The translations under genes and the position numbers were made by a program. A stretch of DNA of 41,027 nucleotides from a virus, in the IMG/VR virus record IMGVR_UViG_3300045940_000045, positions 1-41,027 of that record. One strand, 5' to 3'. Position 1 is the first letter of the stretch. Each line of letters opens with the position of its first letter. The notes under the pieces are model-generated. The model made no database searches, was not told the DNA's origin, and worked only from the letters and a program-made list of their open reading frames with translations. Shown here one piece after another: positions 30,781-40,070 of the stretch.

Positions 30781-31749
30781 TTACGCCACAGTCAGGTCGG
30801 CGACGAGGCCGAGAGCCTGTTCGTTTTTGACCTTGAGCCCGTACTCGCCGAGCAGCATCCGCTTCTCCGCGTCGCCCGTCTTGCTGAGCGGCTCGGTGAA
30901 GAACGGACGGAAGTAGGCGACCTCGATGTAGTTCCAGTCGATCAGGAACGCATCGCGGGGGCGCTGGAAGCGGTTCGGCACGACGCTGATCGGCCCGCCG
31001 AAGTCACCGACGTAGAAGTCAGCCGCGCCGATGATGGCCGCAGGCTTGACCGCCGTCTGCTCGATGGTCTTCGTGGCGATACCGTCGAAGCCCGACACCT
31101 GCTGCTTGTTGAACCCGCCGACCATCAGCGTGCTGAATTCCGCGCCGCTGTCCCAGCCCTGAAGCAGAACGTCCTGCAGCAGAAGCTCGGTGAACGTCCG
31201 CTGCGTACCGTTGGTACGGACAGACGTCGGGATGTTCGTGTAGATCGGGTTCGCGCCGTTCGAGGCCTTGTTGACGTTCGTTTTGATGAAGGCGAGGATG
31301 GAACCAGTCTTGCGCGGAGCGGAGTCATCGACACCGGCCGACGCGGCCTGATTCTCCAACAGAATCGACTCGACGTCGCGCTTCAACTCGGCGCTTTTCT
31401 TCGCCATGTTGAAGGCCAACTCGTCCGAGCGGCCGTACTTCTTGGCCTGCTGGTTCGAGCCCGAGACGGCGGCGGTCTTCCGGCTGATCTGGCAGTAGTT
31501 GCCCAGACGAGTCGTCGGAACGGACGCATCGACTTCGTCGATGTCGTCACCTTCGAGTTGGGCGTTGCCGGTATCCGGCGCTTCCAACTCGTCGATCTGC
31601 CACTCGAACAGAGACTGCGACGCCTCGCCCTTGCCCGCGTTGCTCATCAGCGGGGTGGTCTTGGGCGAGATGTTGTAGATAGCGTCGGACACGTCTTCCT
31701 GAATTCCGACGGTATCGTATTGGGTATAGGTACCCGCGAACTGAGACAC
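30781..31749 (-). CDS. Major capsid protein, DUF5309/SU10 type
   Basis: 322 aa from GTG 31749, chosen because GGGGAAGGG lies 7 bases upstream; the longer GTG at 31767 has no ribosome binding site. N terminus SQFAGTYTQYDTVGIQEDVSD with AIYNISPKTTPLMSN is the family signature. Further features: FEWQIDELEAP, SRKTAAVSGSNQQAKKYGR, and the C-terminal DWNYIEVAYFRPFFTEPL, ending KRMLLGEYGLKVKNEQALG. HK97-fold capsid shell protein, the most abundant virion component. Lies between scaffold and a small head gene. Confidence 0.93.
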   Translation of the reverse strand: MSQFAGTYTQYDTVGIQEDVSDAIYNISPKTTPLMSNAGKGEASQSLFEWQIDELEAPDTGNAQLEGDDIDEVDASVPTTRLGNYCQISRKTAAVSGSNQQAKKYGRSDELAFNMAKKSAELKRDVESILLENQAASAGVDDSAPRKTGSILAFIKTNVNKASNGANPIYTNIPTSVRTNGTQRTFTELLLQDVLLQGWDSGAEFSTLMVGGFNKQQVSGFDGIATKTIEQTAVKPAAIIGAADFYVGDFGGPISVVPNRFQRPRDAFLIDWNYIEVAYFRPFFTEPLSKTGDAEKRMLLGEYGLKVKNEQALGLVADLTVA

Positions 31750-31787
31750 TGTGCTACCCTTCCCCACTCACTGTCATCGCGATGCGT

Positions 31788-32906
31788 CTACTTGCGCGGA
31801 GCGCGCCGGATGACGTGTGAAAAGACCGATGCGGCAGCTTCGAGGCTGCCCTGATTGCGGAGATTATCCTGTGCGCGCTTCTCGTCGGAGACGGGCTTGG
31901 GTGCGGGCTTCTTTCCACCGGGCGGGGCCGTCTTCGTCGGCTTGGCGACGACTTTCGGCTTTACCTTCCCGGCGTTCTTCTGCGCGCGGTCCCAGAGCAT
32001 CGCTTTGCGAATGAGGAGCAGATAGCGGTGATCCACCGCGTTGTCCACTTCCTCTTTCGAGAATCCGTTCGCCAGTGCATACTGCGCCATCGCTTGCGCG
32101 TCGGCCGCACCGACCTTCGGATCGACCCACTCGGGGATGGCGGACATCAGAGCATCGACTTCGCTCTTACGCCACTTCGAGTAGTCCTCGGCGAATTTCT
32201 CTGCACGTTCCTTCGCGACCTTCTGCTCTTCGGCTTCGACTCGGTCGCGTTCCGACTTGTACGCCTGATAGTCTGCCACGGCGTCAGCGAACTCCTCGGG
32301 AGTCAGCTTCTTGCGAAGCTCGGGCCAGTTCGGTTCCTTCACGACGAACCGGTCCATCGCTGCTTTGACCTGTGCCAGATTCGCGGCGTATTCAGCGGCG
32401 CGTTCACTCCAAGACTGTTCGGCCGCCTCGGCCTTGCGACGGGCTTCGGCTGCTGCCTGCGTCTTGTGAGTGTAGTCTTTGGTGCGGAGATAACCGTTGT
32501 ACGCTTCGTCCTCGGAGACGTCCGCTTCCGTACCGTCCGAAAATTTGAGCCTGCGGCTCTTCGGGGTGGTGGGTTCCGTCTCTTCCTCTTCGGCGTCTTC
32601 GGTCTGCTCGACCTCTGACTCTACCTCGTCCGTCGTCTCCTCGGTCGTCTCTTCGACGTCCGTGTCGGCGGCTTCGGTAGTTTCCTCGGCCTCGGGCGTT
32701 TCCTCGTCCTCGGTCTCTTCGACCTCCGGTTGCGAGTCAGGCGCGGTGCCCTGCGCCGCCTTCGACTTTGGCGGATTCTCTCCCGGTCCTTTCGGTGTCC
32801 CAGCAAGGGATGGAAGGCTTCGGAAGGCTGCGGCTGCTGCGGCGAGGCTGCCGGGCCCATCGTGTGGGCTGGTTGGCTTGGCCTCGGGGCGAGTGTCCTC
32901 GCTCAT
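31788..32906 (-). CDS. Scaffolding protein
   Basis: 372 aa. N-terminal disordered Pro/Gly-rich part, then a long acidic run (about residues 60-112, nearly all Glu/Asp/Thr), then DGTEADVSEDEAYNGYLRTKDYTHK, a coiled-coil-rich centre (AAEARRKAEAAEQSWSERAA) and a basic C terminus (VIRRAPRK). This acidic-to-basic helical layout directly upstream of the capsid gene is that of podovirus scaffolds, which guide procapsid assembly. ATG 32906; an AAGGAG sits 11 bases upstream. Confidence 0.85.
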   Translation of the reverse strand: MSEDTRPEAKPTSPHDGPGSLAAAAAAFRSLPSLAGTPKGPGENPPKSKAAQGTAPDSQPEVEETEDEETPEAEETTEAADTDVEETTEETTDEVESEVEQTEDAEEEETEPTTPKSRRLKFSDGTEADVSEDEAYNGYLRTKDYTHKTQAAAEARRKAEAAEQSWSERAAEYAANLAQVKAAMDRFVVKEPNWPELRKKLTPEEFADAVADYQAYKSERDRVEAEEQKVAKERAEKFAEDYSKWRKSEVDALMSAIPEWVDPKVGAADAQAMAQYALANGFSKEEVDNAVDHRYLLLIRKAMLWDRAQKNAGKVKPKVVAKPTKTAPPGGKKPAPKPVSDEKRAQDNLRNQGSLEAAASVFSHVIRRAPRK

Positions 32907-32929
32907 TTTAACTTACGCTCCTTGTCAAG
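32902..32929 (-). promoter_or_regulatory. Weaker copy of the CTTGAC-N7-GTA..TTAA..TGAG motif
   Basis: Read on the - strand: CTTGAC, seven bases (AAGGAGC), then GTAAGTTAAAATGAG, with the same spacing as the copies at 208 and 6305 and 11 of 15 matches to copy 1 in the second block. It overlaps the stop of the upstream gene, the ribosome binding site and the ATG of the scaffold gene. It may be a promoter for scaffold and capsid, or coincidence because several bases are already fixed by the coding and ribosome-binding signals. Confidence 0.3.
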
Positions 32930-33218
32930 GGTTGTTGTTGGACTGCTGCTGTTCCCGCCCCCTCAACGTCTTAGCGGCAGCAGCACCTCGGTCAACGACC
33001 TTCTGTATCTCGGTGTCCACAGCGCGGATGCCTGTCATGCGTGCGAAGGCTTCCTCTCGCTGCTCCACCGTCTTGCCGGTCTCCCAATCGCGATGGGCCG
33101 ACTCAATCGCGGCTTCCATCAGCCAGCGGAACGGCTCGCTGTTCGCCATCGCGCGGATGGCTTCGGCCCGCCGAGTCATCTCGACGGCGTCGATTTCTCC
33201 ATGTCCCCAGAGACTCAT
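32925..33218 (-). CDS. Hypothetical protein upstream of scaffold, 97 aa
   Basis: ATG 33218 with AGGAG eight bases upstream. Helical: EMTRRAEAIRAMANSEPFRW, LMEAAIESAHRDWETGKT, REEAFARMTGIRAVDTEIQK, with a Gln/Asn-rich tail. Proteins of this size and type precede the scaffold in many podoviruses. No named family seen. Gap to scaffold is only a stop-ribosome-binding-site overlap. Confidence 0.65.
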   Translation of the reverse strand: MSLWGHGEIDAVEMTRRAEAIRAMANSEPFRWLMEAAIESAHRDWETGKTVEQREEAFARMTGIRAVDTEIQKVVDRGAAAAKTLRGREQQQSNNNP

Positions 33219-33230
33219 CGCCCCACTCCT

Positions 33231-34661
33231 TTATGCCGCGAGCAACGCCACGGACGCAGCGTTGATTGCGCGGTCGAAGATGTATAGCTCATCAAACGAG
33301 CCCCACGGCTTCGTCGAGCTAAAGTTGTTGCCGATGAATGATCCAACGCCGTAGACGCCGGAGTCGACTGCAACAACATTGATCGCGGCCTGCGACGAGA
33401 TGAGAACGCCATCGAGATAGAACCGCAGTTTGTTCGCCGCCACATCGTTCACGACCGCGATGTGGTGCCACCCGGCCGAGAGCGACGCGCTACTGATGCC
33501 CGACTCGTAATCGTTGTTGACGCTGATCGACCCAGCGCGCGCCTTAAACGTCCCGCCCGCACGCACAAGAAATTGGCACTGCGGCGATGCGATGCCGTTG
33601 TGATCCATCAGGTAGTTCTCGCCGCTGCCCCAGCTTCCTTCGCCGAGGTTGAACCGCACAGCCAGCGACCATGACTGGTTGCCGTTGAATCGCGCGAGCG
33701 CGTCGGTCGGCTGATAGACGCCGTCGGTCGCCGTGTTACGGCAGCCCTTACCTGAGTACGCCGTGAACTTCTCCATGTGAAACGCGCTGACGACCTCGCC
33801 CGGCAGGACGATGCTGCTGCCCGGCGCGTGCCCACCGCCGCCCCGGCCACTCGAAATGAGCGGCGCGGTTGATGTCTCGTTGCACGAGAAATAGTACAGC
33901 GGGTCCGAGACGTCGGGGCCCGGCAGAATCTCGCCGTCCGCCGTGCCGTCGACCGAGTCGGTCGTGGCCGTGATCGTGACCGAACCTTCGAGGACGCCGG
34001 TGACGAGCCCGTTCGAGTCGACCGTCGCCTTCGTGCCGTCGCTCGTAGCCCAAGTGAACGTCTTGCCCGAGATGATGACGTTGCTCGAATTGTACGCCGT
34101 CGCCGTCAACTGAACCGTGTTGCCTTCGCCGACGGCGAACGGGTCCGGCGTCACGGTGACATGGTCGACCGTCGGCGATGTCGCGTAGATATGACACGAC
34201 GCGGTCCCCACCGCGCCGTCGATGACGGCGCTAATCGTTACGTCGCCGGTGGCGACGCCTGTGACGAGCCCGGTTGACGAGACGGTTGCCTTCGTCGGAT
34301 CGCTCGACACCCAGCCGACATCGTGACCAAAAAGCTCGTTGCCATCCTCGTCGAACGCCCGCGCGGTCAACTGCTGTGTCGTCGCCGGTGAGGCGATGAC
34401 CGAGAACGGCGTCGGCGTCACGGTGACCGTCGTCGCGAACGCAGGCACCTCGGGCTGATTGCCGCCGACCGATGCCGTCGCGGTGTATTCGCCGCGCGGC
34501 CAGATTTGCCCGTCGTCCGGCCGGTCGCGCAGCGCCCCGAGGAAGGGCTGGGGAAACCGCCCGCCCCGCGAGAAGGCCTGCGCTGGCTGCAGCCGAAACG
34601 TCTGCTCGGCCGCGAGTAGCGTCAGCACCTCGACGCGCTCGACGTTCTCAAGATTCGCCAT
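33231..34661 (-). CDS. Virion protein with two BIG2 Ig-like domains and LamG-like domain
   Basis: 476 aa. Residues 1-62: a module ending QPFLGALRDRPDDGQIWPRGEY, shared with the 67-aa neighbour. About 75-160 and 163-248: two bacterial Ig-like group 2 repeats (ATVSSTGLVTGVATGDVTIS; ATVDSNGLVTGVLEGSVTIT). About 255-476: a concanavalin/LamG-like lectin domain (WSLAVRFNLGEGSW, LSAGWHHIAVVND, KLRFYLDGVLISS, FDELYIFDRAI). This is a surface-exposed adhesion architecture: virion attachment module, spacer, carbohydrate-binding head. It lies between portal and scaffold, so it may decorate the head or neck. Confidence 0.85.
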   Translation of the reverse strand: MANLENVERVEVLTLLAAEQTFRLQPAQAFSRGGRFPQPFLGALRDRPDDGQIWPRGEYTATASVGGNQPEVPAFATTVTVTPTPFSVIASPATTQQLTARAFDEDGNELFGHDVGWVSSDPTKATVSSTGLVTGVATGDVTISAVIDGAVGTASCHIYATSPTVDHVTVTPDPFAVGEGNTVQLTATAYNSSNVIISGKTFTWATSDGTKATVDSNGLVTGVLEGSVTITATTDSVDGTADGEILPGPDVSDPLYYFSCNETSTAPLISSGRGGGGHAPGSSIVLPGEVVSAFHMEKFTAYSGKGCRNTATDGVYQPTDALARFNGNQSWSLAVRFNLGEGSWGSGENYLMDHNGIASPQCQFLVRAGGTFKARAGSISVNNDYESGISSASLSAGWHHIAVVNDVAANKLRFYLDGVLISSQAAINVVAVDSGVYGVGSFIGNNFSSTKPWGSFDELYIFDRAINAASVALLAA

Positions 34662-34864
34662 TAGATGATCCCCAGCTTATCGCGCTGCGGGAATTCCTGA
34701 CGCGGCCACACCTGCCCGTCGGGCGGCCGGTTGCGGCGCAGGCCGAACACCGGCTGCGCCACCTCTCCCTGCCGAACGATGCCCTGAAAGGGCAGGAAGA
34801 TAATCTCTGTGGGCAGTCGCGACGTCCGTGTCTGAATCTCCTTGACGTTCAGGACGTTCGCCAT
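34661..34864 (-). CDS. 67-aa stand-alone copy of the N-terminal virion module
   Basis: ATG 34864 overlaps the previous stop and its own TAA overlaps the next ATG (TAATG at both ends). MANVLNVKEIQTRTSRLP at the start and QPVFGLRRNRPPDGQVWPRQEF at 36-57 match the first 60 residues of the following Ig/LamG protein: 13 of 22 identical in the second stretch. It probably arose by tandem duplication and may bind the same virion site without a head. Confidence 0.75.
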   Translation of the reverse strand: MANVLNVKEIQTRTSRLPTEIIFLPFQGIVRQGEVAQPVFGLRRNRPPDGQVWPRQEFPQRDKLGII

Positions 34865-35751
34865 TAGTCGAAGCGGATGCCCCACCGCACGTCGGAGTCG
34901 ACGGCGGCCGTCTGGTTGTTCACGACGTTGTGCGATGCGTTCAGCAACTGATAGGTCCGCACCTGACCGTAGACCGTAAGCGTGAAGCTGCCCTCGGCCG
35001 TGAAGTCGCCAGTCTTCGAGAGCGTGAAGTTGGTGCCCGGCTGCTTCGCCGCGCCTGCGAACATGATGACGAGTGAGATGCCGACGTTGCCGTCGAAGCT
35101 CGATGGCGACTCAGCCGCGAGAACGTAGCCGAAGCCACCCTGCTCGGGCGGCTGCGAGCCACCGGTAACATTGATGTACTGCGACCGCTTCGTGCTACCG
35201 CCGTCGGTCGCGAGCGTGTAGTTGAAGTAAAGCCCGTCGGTCGTATCGTTCCCGTTCGAATCTTTCGACCGCTCGATGCCGAAGAGGAAGTGTCCGATGT
35301 TCGACGTCGCCACTCCCATCGCGCAGACGACGCGGTTCGTGTCCGCGCTGCCGTACTGGTGCGTGATCGTTGCCGACGACGTGTTGCCGCCGACCTGAAT
35401 GTCCGTGACGTATGCGCCCGTGATCGCACCGGTGCCCGTATTGACACCGGACCCGATGGTGATGTAGATGGCGGGTGTGTTCGCCGCGCCGCCCGAGGCG
35501 TAGTCGATCCGCATGTAAATCGGCCGCGTCGACTGCAGCGCGTCGTCCATGCGATAGACGAGGAAGCCCTTTTTCGAGTTGGCGACCGTCGGATGCAGGA
35601 GCGAGGCGACAGCCGTCTCGCCCGTGCAGGTGACCTTCACCCACACGCCGGTGATCTGCAGCAGGTCGTCGATGAACGCGCACCACGCGCGAAAGTGCGC
35701 GTCGGTGTCGTTAATCATCGCGATAGTTGTTGAATCGCTCTTGGTTGCCAT
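34864..35751 (-). CDS. Structural protein of unknown role, 295 aa
   Basis: ATG 35751. Beta-rich, Gly/Thr/Ser/Asn-rich (YITIGSGVNTGTGAITGAYV, SATITHQYGSADTNRVVCAM, LSKTGDFTAEGSFTLTVYG), as in virion surface proteins. N-terminal helix AHFRAWCAFIDDLLQITGVW. No family recognised. Its ends overlap neighbours by one base each (TAATG). It may be part of the head fibre or decoration set with the next two genes. Confidence 0.7.
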   Translation of the reverse strand: MATKSDSTTIAMINDTDAHFRAWCAFIDDLLQITGVWVKVTCTGETAVASLLHPTVANSKKGFLVYRMDDALQSTRPIYMRIDYASGGAANTPAIYITIGSGVNTGTGAITGAYVTDIQVGGNTSSATITHQYGSADTNRVVCAMGVATSNIGHFLFGIERSKDSNGNDTTDGLYFNYTLATDGGSTKRSQYINVTGGSQPPEQGGFGYVLAAESPSSFDGNVGISLVIMFAGAAKQPGTNFTLSKTGDFTAEGSFTLTVYGQVRTYQLLNASHNVVNNQTAAVDSDVRWGIRFD

Positions 35752-36317
35752 TACGCGGTCGCCGTCTCCAATTCCACAATCGTCATGTCGAATGAAATGA
35801 CGGCGTCGCTGCCGCTGTCATTCGTGATCGCGTAGTAGATGATGGTGCCCGTTGGATCATCGCCGTTGTACAGCGTGATGACCGGAGCGACCTTCATCTC
35901 CACGTCCACCCAATCCGCAGTGATAATGAATTCCCCGACGACGCCACGTCCGGCCTCTGGGTCCTCGGTGCGCGCGCGAGTCGAGTCGTCATCGCGAGCG
36001 GCCGACGTCGCGTAGAAGCGAATCCAACAGGGCGTGTCGACCGTCAAGCCGATAAGCTGATTGCTCGGCGTCTGAATGTCGATGCTGCCCTCTTCAGTAT
36101 CGTTCGTCCCGATAGTGCCCGTCGTCCGTGACTGTACGGCGCGCACGAGCTTCCCCGCCTGAATGATCGTCTCAGTCAGGGTGGGGCTGATCTGTGTGAC
36201 CTGAATCGTTCCGGCCGCTGCGGGCTGGGACAGGGCGCGCTCGATGAGTCGGCGCGTCCTGTCTTGGTCCGCCTTGTCGTATCTCGCCGGTGCTTCGGGT
36301 AGCTTCTCCTTACTCAC
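35751..36317 (-). CDS. Virion-region protein, 188 aa
   Basis: GTG 36317, overlapping the portal stop by 8 bases. N-terminal charged helix (AEKLPEAPARYDKADQD-like; DRTRRLIERALSQP), then beta-rich with TIQVTQISPTLTETIIQAGK, WIRFYATSAARDDDSTRARTE (arg/asp-rich loop), and a strand-rich C terminus. Probably a structural beta-sandwich. No family recognised. Confidence 0.65.
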   Translation of the reverse strand: MSKEKLPEAPARYDKADQDRTRRLIERALSQPAAAGTIQVTQISPTLTETIIQAGKLVRAVQSRTTGTIGTNDTEEGSIDIQTPSNQLIGLTVDTPCWIRFYATSAARDDDSTRARTEDPEAGRGVVGEFIITADWVDVEMKVAPVITLYNGDDPTGTIIYYAITNDSGSDAVISFDMTIVELETATA

Positions 36318-38550
36318 GCGGCTCCCCGTCTCTCTGCCGTGTGACCGTCACGCTCTCGCCGCCCTCGGCGTCGCGCGACCGCGTCACGGTGTGGCTGCCG
36401 CCGCCGACGACCTGCGCGGCGCGAGCCTTGACCTGCGCGACGGTGATCTGCGCGCCGTACTTCAGGTTCATCTCTTCGATCTGCAGTGCGGCTTCGATCT
36501 GCATCTTCTCGCGCTCGCGCTGGTCCTGCAACTCCATCTCGCGCTCGCGCAGCTTCAGGTCCTCGGCCGCGCGCTGCACCTCGACCTCGTGCTTCGCCTT
36601 GGACACCTCGACGTCGATGCCCTTCTTGTAGACATCGGCTTCGGCCTTCTTTGCCTCGGCCTGCGCGATGACCATGTTCGGGTCCTGCGCGTTCGGATCG
36701 GGCGGCGGCGGGGAGTACGACGCGTTGCCCCACATCATCTCCGCGTCCGTGAACCCGCGCAGCTTGAGGATGCGCTGGCGCTGGTCGACGTACTGCTGGA
36801 CCGAGAAGGCCGGATTCTCCGGCCCGAGGACCTGCAGCAGGGCTTCCATCGCGGCGACGGATTCCTGCAGCGCCGCGACGCGCTCGGCCGTTGTTCCCGC
36901 CCCGATTGGGACGTTGATACGAACGTCGAGGTTGGCGCTCCACGAGCGCGGGTCCATGGCGATGTACTCGCCGTTGACGCGGACCATGCGTTCGGGGTCA
37001 GGGTTCTCGACGATAAGTTCGAGGATGTGGCGGAACAACTGCTTGACGCCGGTCTCAGCGAAGATGCGCGCGAACAGTTCGATGTGTTCCTGCGCCTTCG
37101 ACTGCGCGGCGGCGACCGCCATCGCCGTCGTCGACTGCATCGCGTCGGCTGTCAGGCCGCTCGACGCGTCGTCCACACCGACGCGGTTCTTCAGCACCTT
37201 CTGGATCGCTTCGAGGACGGGCAGGGATGCCGCGCCAACGAAGTTGTGTTCGATAACCTGTAGCGCGTTCGCCGGAGCCGAACGCGTCCGAATCGGAGCG
37301 CCCAAGTCCATGTTCATCAGGTCTTCGAGTGAGACCTCGCCATCGACATACGCGATGCGCGGGTTCAGCGCGAGCACCAGCGAGTCGAGCGTCGAGCGCC
37401 AGATTGCCGAGGTAACGTCCTGAATGTCCATCGTCAGGTCGGCTAGCGACCCGCCCTCGACTTGGTGCGGCTTCGGGTCTGGGCAGAGAACGCTGAATGG
37501 ACGACGAGCGGCCGGTTCGGGCTTCCCGATGATCTGGTAGCCGGGACCGAGCATGATGACCTTGTAGAGGCGCGGTGCCGTGTCCCCGTCGAGCATGAGG
37601 AACGGATAGGCCTCGATGTAGAGGCTGGTCTTGTTTTCCTCGCGCGGCTCCTGTGAGTCGAGCTTCTGGCCGCCCGGCTGGCGCGCGATGTTCTGCGCGT
37701 TCGTTTGGAGGGAAGTATCGGGGAACGCGTAGGCGTCGATGTCTTCCTGCTCGATGCCCATCGACAGAAGCTGGCCCTTCGTCATCTCCGTCCGGTGAGC
37801 GACGAACGGCGCGGCGCCCGGCATGTGCGGGGCGTTGTCGGTCGAGCGCGAGCCCGGCGTGTAGATGTACTCCTCGGGTGGGACGCAGACGACGCGGATG
37901 TGCTTCCAGTGCTGCTGCTGCGTGTAGTCGCAGTCGTACAGGTCCGCGCCGGGCGGCGAGTATTCGCAGGGGCGAACCTCGTCGATGGTCACGGTGTCGT
38001 CCGACGCGAGGATGAGAATCTGGTCGTAGCTCTGATAGAGGACCGAGAAGCTGCGCGTCTCGGTGCCCTCATCACGCCACGACTTCACGACCCCCATGCC
38101 CTTGAGCAGCGCGTCCTTGAACCAGTCATGGTAGACGATGAGGCCGGGGTTGTCCTGCTGCAGGACAACGTCGAGGACGTAGCGCGTGATGTGCTCGGCG
38201 AGCTTGATCTGCTCCTTGAGCACCGGACCATATTCAACGGCCGGGTACGCGCCAAAGAAGATGCGGATGAGCGACGGCACGACCTGCAGCACCGTATCGC
38301 GCACGACCGACATCACAATCTTCGAGCGGTTCTCTTCCTCGTTGCCGAACGGCTCCGCGTTGTAGTATCGCTCGGCCTTCGCGCGCGCTTGGCTCAGGGC
38401 CCCGTCCGCGTGCTGAACGGCCTCGATGACCATCTGCCCCAGCGCCGCCTGAAGCTCGGCCTGCTTCGCGTCCGCGTCCGACTGCTCCGCTACGCGAGGG
38501 ATGTCGGCGTCAGAGGCGTCCGACGGTGACTGCATGACAAGGTTCGGCAT
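36310..38550 (-). CDS. Portal protein, P22-like (long type)
   Basis: 746 aa, in the size range of P22-type portals. Features: RAKAERYYNAEPFGNEEENRSK near the N terminus, VPSLIRIFFGAYPAVEYGP, DWFKDALLKGMGVVKSWRDEG (with the crown/wing region after), RSFSVLYQSYDQI, PPEEYIYTPGSRS, and the stem region DIQDVTSAIWRSTLDSLVLA. From about 650 a long charged coiled coil (EAKKAEADVYKKGIDVEVSK, RAAEDLKLREREMELQDQ) forms the barrel. AGGAG precedes the ATG. Ring at the packaging vertex, partner of TerL upstream. Confidence 0.93.
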   Translation of the reverse strand: MPNLVMQSPSDASDADIPRVAEQSDADAKQAELQAALGQMVIEAVQHADGALSQARAKAERYYNAEPFGNEEENRSKIVMSVVRDTVLQVVPSLIRIFFGAYPAVEYGPVLKEQIKLAEHITRYVLDVVLQQDNPGLIVYHDWFKDALLKGMGVVKSWRDEGTETRSFSVLYQSYDQILILASDDTVTIDEVRPCEYSPPGADLYDCDYTQQQHWKHIRVVCVPPEEYIYTPGSRSTDNAPHMPGAAPFVAHRTEMTKGQLLSMGIEQEDIDAYAFPDTSLQTNAQNIARQPGGQKLDSQEPREENKTSLYIEAYPFLMLDGDTAPRLYKVIMLGPGYQIIGKPEPAARRPFSVLCPDPKPHQVEGGSLADLTMDIQDVTSAIWRSTLDSLVLALNPRIAYVDGEVSLEDLMNMDLGAPIRTRSAPANALQVIEHNFVGAASLPVLEAIQKVLKNRVGVDDASSGLTADAMQSTTAMAVAAAQSKAQEHIELFARIFAETGVKQLFRHILELIVENPDPERMVRVNGEYIAMDPRSWSANLDVRINVPIGAGTTAERVAALQESVAAMEALLQVLGPENPAFSVQQYVDQRQRILKLRGFTDAEMMWGNASYSPPPPDPNAQDPNMVIAQAEAKKAEADVYKKGIDVEVSKAKHEVEVQRAAEDLKLREREMELQDQREREKMQIEAALQIEEMNLKYGAQITVAQVKARAAQVVGGGSHTVTRSRDAEGGESVTVTRQRDGEPRE

Positions 38551-38558
38551 TGTTTCTC

Positions 38559-40070
38559 CTAGACCACCGTTCTGATTCTGCGGCGGATGGGTTTACGCCA
38601 CGACGTCGTGGCCTGACTCCCGTGAGCGAGCGTGATCGCTTCGGAAGCAAACGTCAACATGAACGCGTCGGCACCGTCCGGCGAATCCATGCCGCGCTTC
38701 TTTAGATCGTCCTTCGTTTCGACTTCGAGCTTCTGCGAGCCCTTGCGGAAGCGATACTTCACTTTGGTCAACTCACCCACCAAGTCGACGCCCTCGAACC
38801 GCGACTTGATGTCGCCGTACTGGTCCGGTATCGAGCAGTCCTTCGCCGCGAACCACGCGCGGCCCCTGAACCACAGGTCCGCTTTGAGATTCGCGTACTT
38901 GTCCTTGTCGCGCAGCGCCGGTGACTCCGACACATTGATGCCGCGCACGGGCAGGCCGAGCATTCTCAGCCGGTCGACGACGCCCGCGCCGATGCCGATG
39001 ACGTCGACATTGATTTCCGCCGGTCTCTGGGACAGAGGCGTGTCGTCCCACTCGATCTTGATCTTCGCCGCTAGCTCCATGGTGTCGAGCTTCACCCACC
39101 AGCGGATCGGTTCGAGCAGACGGTTCTGCTGTCTCTTGGCGAGTGTCGATCTGTCCCGACCGAAGCGCGCGCAGTCGACGCCCCAAATGATCGGGGCGGT
39201 TTTGTTCGTCGACACATCGCGATGCAGCGACGCCTCCACCAAGTCGAACGGGATGACGGTGTCATCGTCGCTCACCGGGAACTCACCCAAGACGCGGACG
39301 CGGTACGCGTTGCTGTTCTCGCCGTAGCGCATCTTGATGTCGAGGACGAAGTCCTCGGTCACCTGCTCGGGAACATCGAGGCAGGAGACGTGGTGGCACT
39401 TCCACGTTCCCTTCGTGCCATCCCCGGCGAGCTTGGTGTGGCTGTCGAAGAACAGGCCCTGCGTCCGAACGGGGTTCCCCGTCAGGATCGTCATCGCGCC
39501 CGCGCCCGCCATTGATCCGACGGCTGACTCGAACACCGGTTCGGGAACACCGCTCGCCTCGTCGGCAATGAGCAGGACCCAATCCGAGTGGACACCGGCC
39601 AGCGCCTCGGGCGTCTCGGCCCGCGACGTCGCGCAGGTCGTGAAGCTGATGCCGCGCGCCTGAACCAACTCCGCTCGGTCGTGCTTCACCTCGATGAGGG
39701 AAGCAAGCTCGGGCCGGAGCGCGGCGTTCCACTTCTTCACTTCCGCCCAGAGAGCGTTGTACAACTGCTTCTCGGTCGGGGCGGTTACCTGCGTCTTCTG
39801 CGGCGCGTAGAAGAGGATGTGGTGCAGGATCATCCACGCGAGCAGCGTCGTTTTCCCGACGCGGTGGCCGGAGCGAATGCTGATCCGGCGAACGCGCGCG
39901 TCGTAGTCCTTCAGCACCTCAAGCTGCCACGGCCACGGCTCCGCGTGAAGCTCCTCGCGAATGAACGCGACGATGTCGCGCCGATAGCGGTCGCGCCACG
40001 CGAGCGCCTCTTCGAGCGCGCGCTGCTTCTCAGCCTCGCGGCTGTTCACCGGGCGCGGGTTACCGGGCAT
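38559..40070 (-). CDS. terL: Terminase large subunit
   Basis: 503 aa. ATPase: adenine-binding region WPWQLEVLKDYD, Walker A SGHRVGKT at 67-74, Walker B VLLIADEA with D169-E170, coupling motif TGNP. Nuclease: WGVDCARFGRDRS (first acidic, about residue 298), VDVIGIGAGVVDRL (second), DGADAFML (third). Cuts and pumps concatemeric DNA into the procapsid through the portal. ATG 40070 lies 11 bases inside the end of the zinc-ribbon gene. No obvious small subunit is identified in the window. Confidence 0.95.
   Translation of the reverse strand: MPGNPRPVNSREAEKQRALEEALAWRDRYRRDIVAFIREELHAEPWPWQLEVLKDYDARVRRISIRSGHRVGKTTLLAWMILHHILFYAPQKTQVTAPTEKQLYNALWAEVKKWNAALRPELASLIEVKHDRAELVQARGISFTTCATSRAETPEALAGVHSDWVLLIADEASGVPEPVFESAVGSMAGAGAMTILTGNPVRTQGLFFDSHTKLAGDGTKGTWKCHHVSCLDVPEQVTEDFVLDIKMRYGENSNAYRVRVLGEFPVSDDDTVIPFDLVEASLHRDVSTNKTAPIIWGVDCARFGRDRSTLAKRQQNRLLEPIRWWVKLDTMELAAKIKIEWDDTPLSQRPAEINVDVIGIGAGVVDRLRMLGLPVRGINVSESPALRDKDKYANLKADLWFRGRAWFAAKDCSIPDQYGDIKSRFEGVDLVGELTKVKYRFRKGSQKLEVETKDDLKKRGMDSPDGADAFMLTFASEAITLAHGSQATTSWRKPIRRRIRTVV

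Noticed and set aside
30748-31854. 368-codon + strand open frame opposite the capsid gene
   Set aside because: Shadow frame; the minus frame encodes the DUF5309 capsid.
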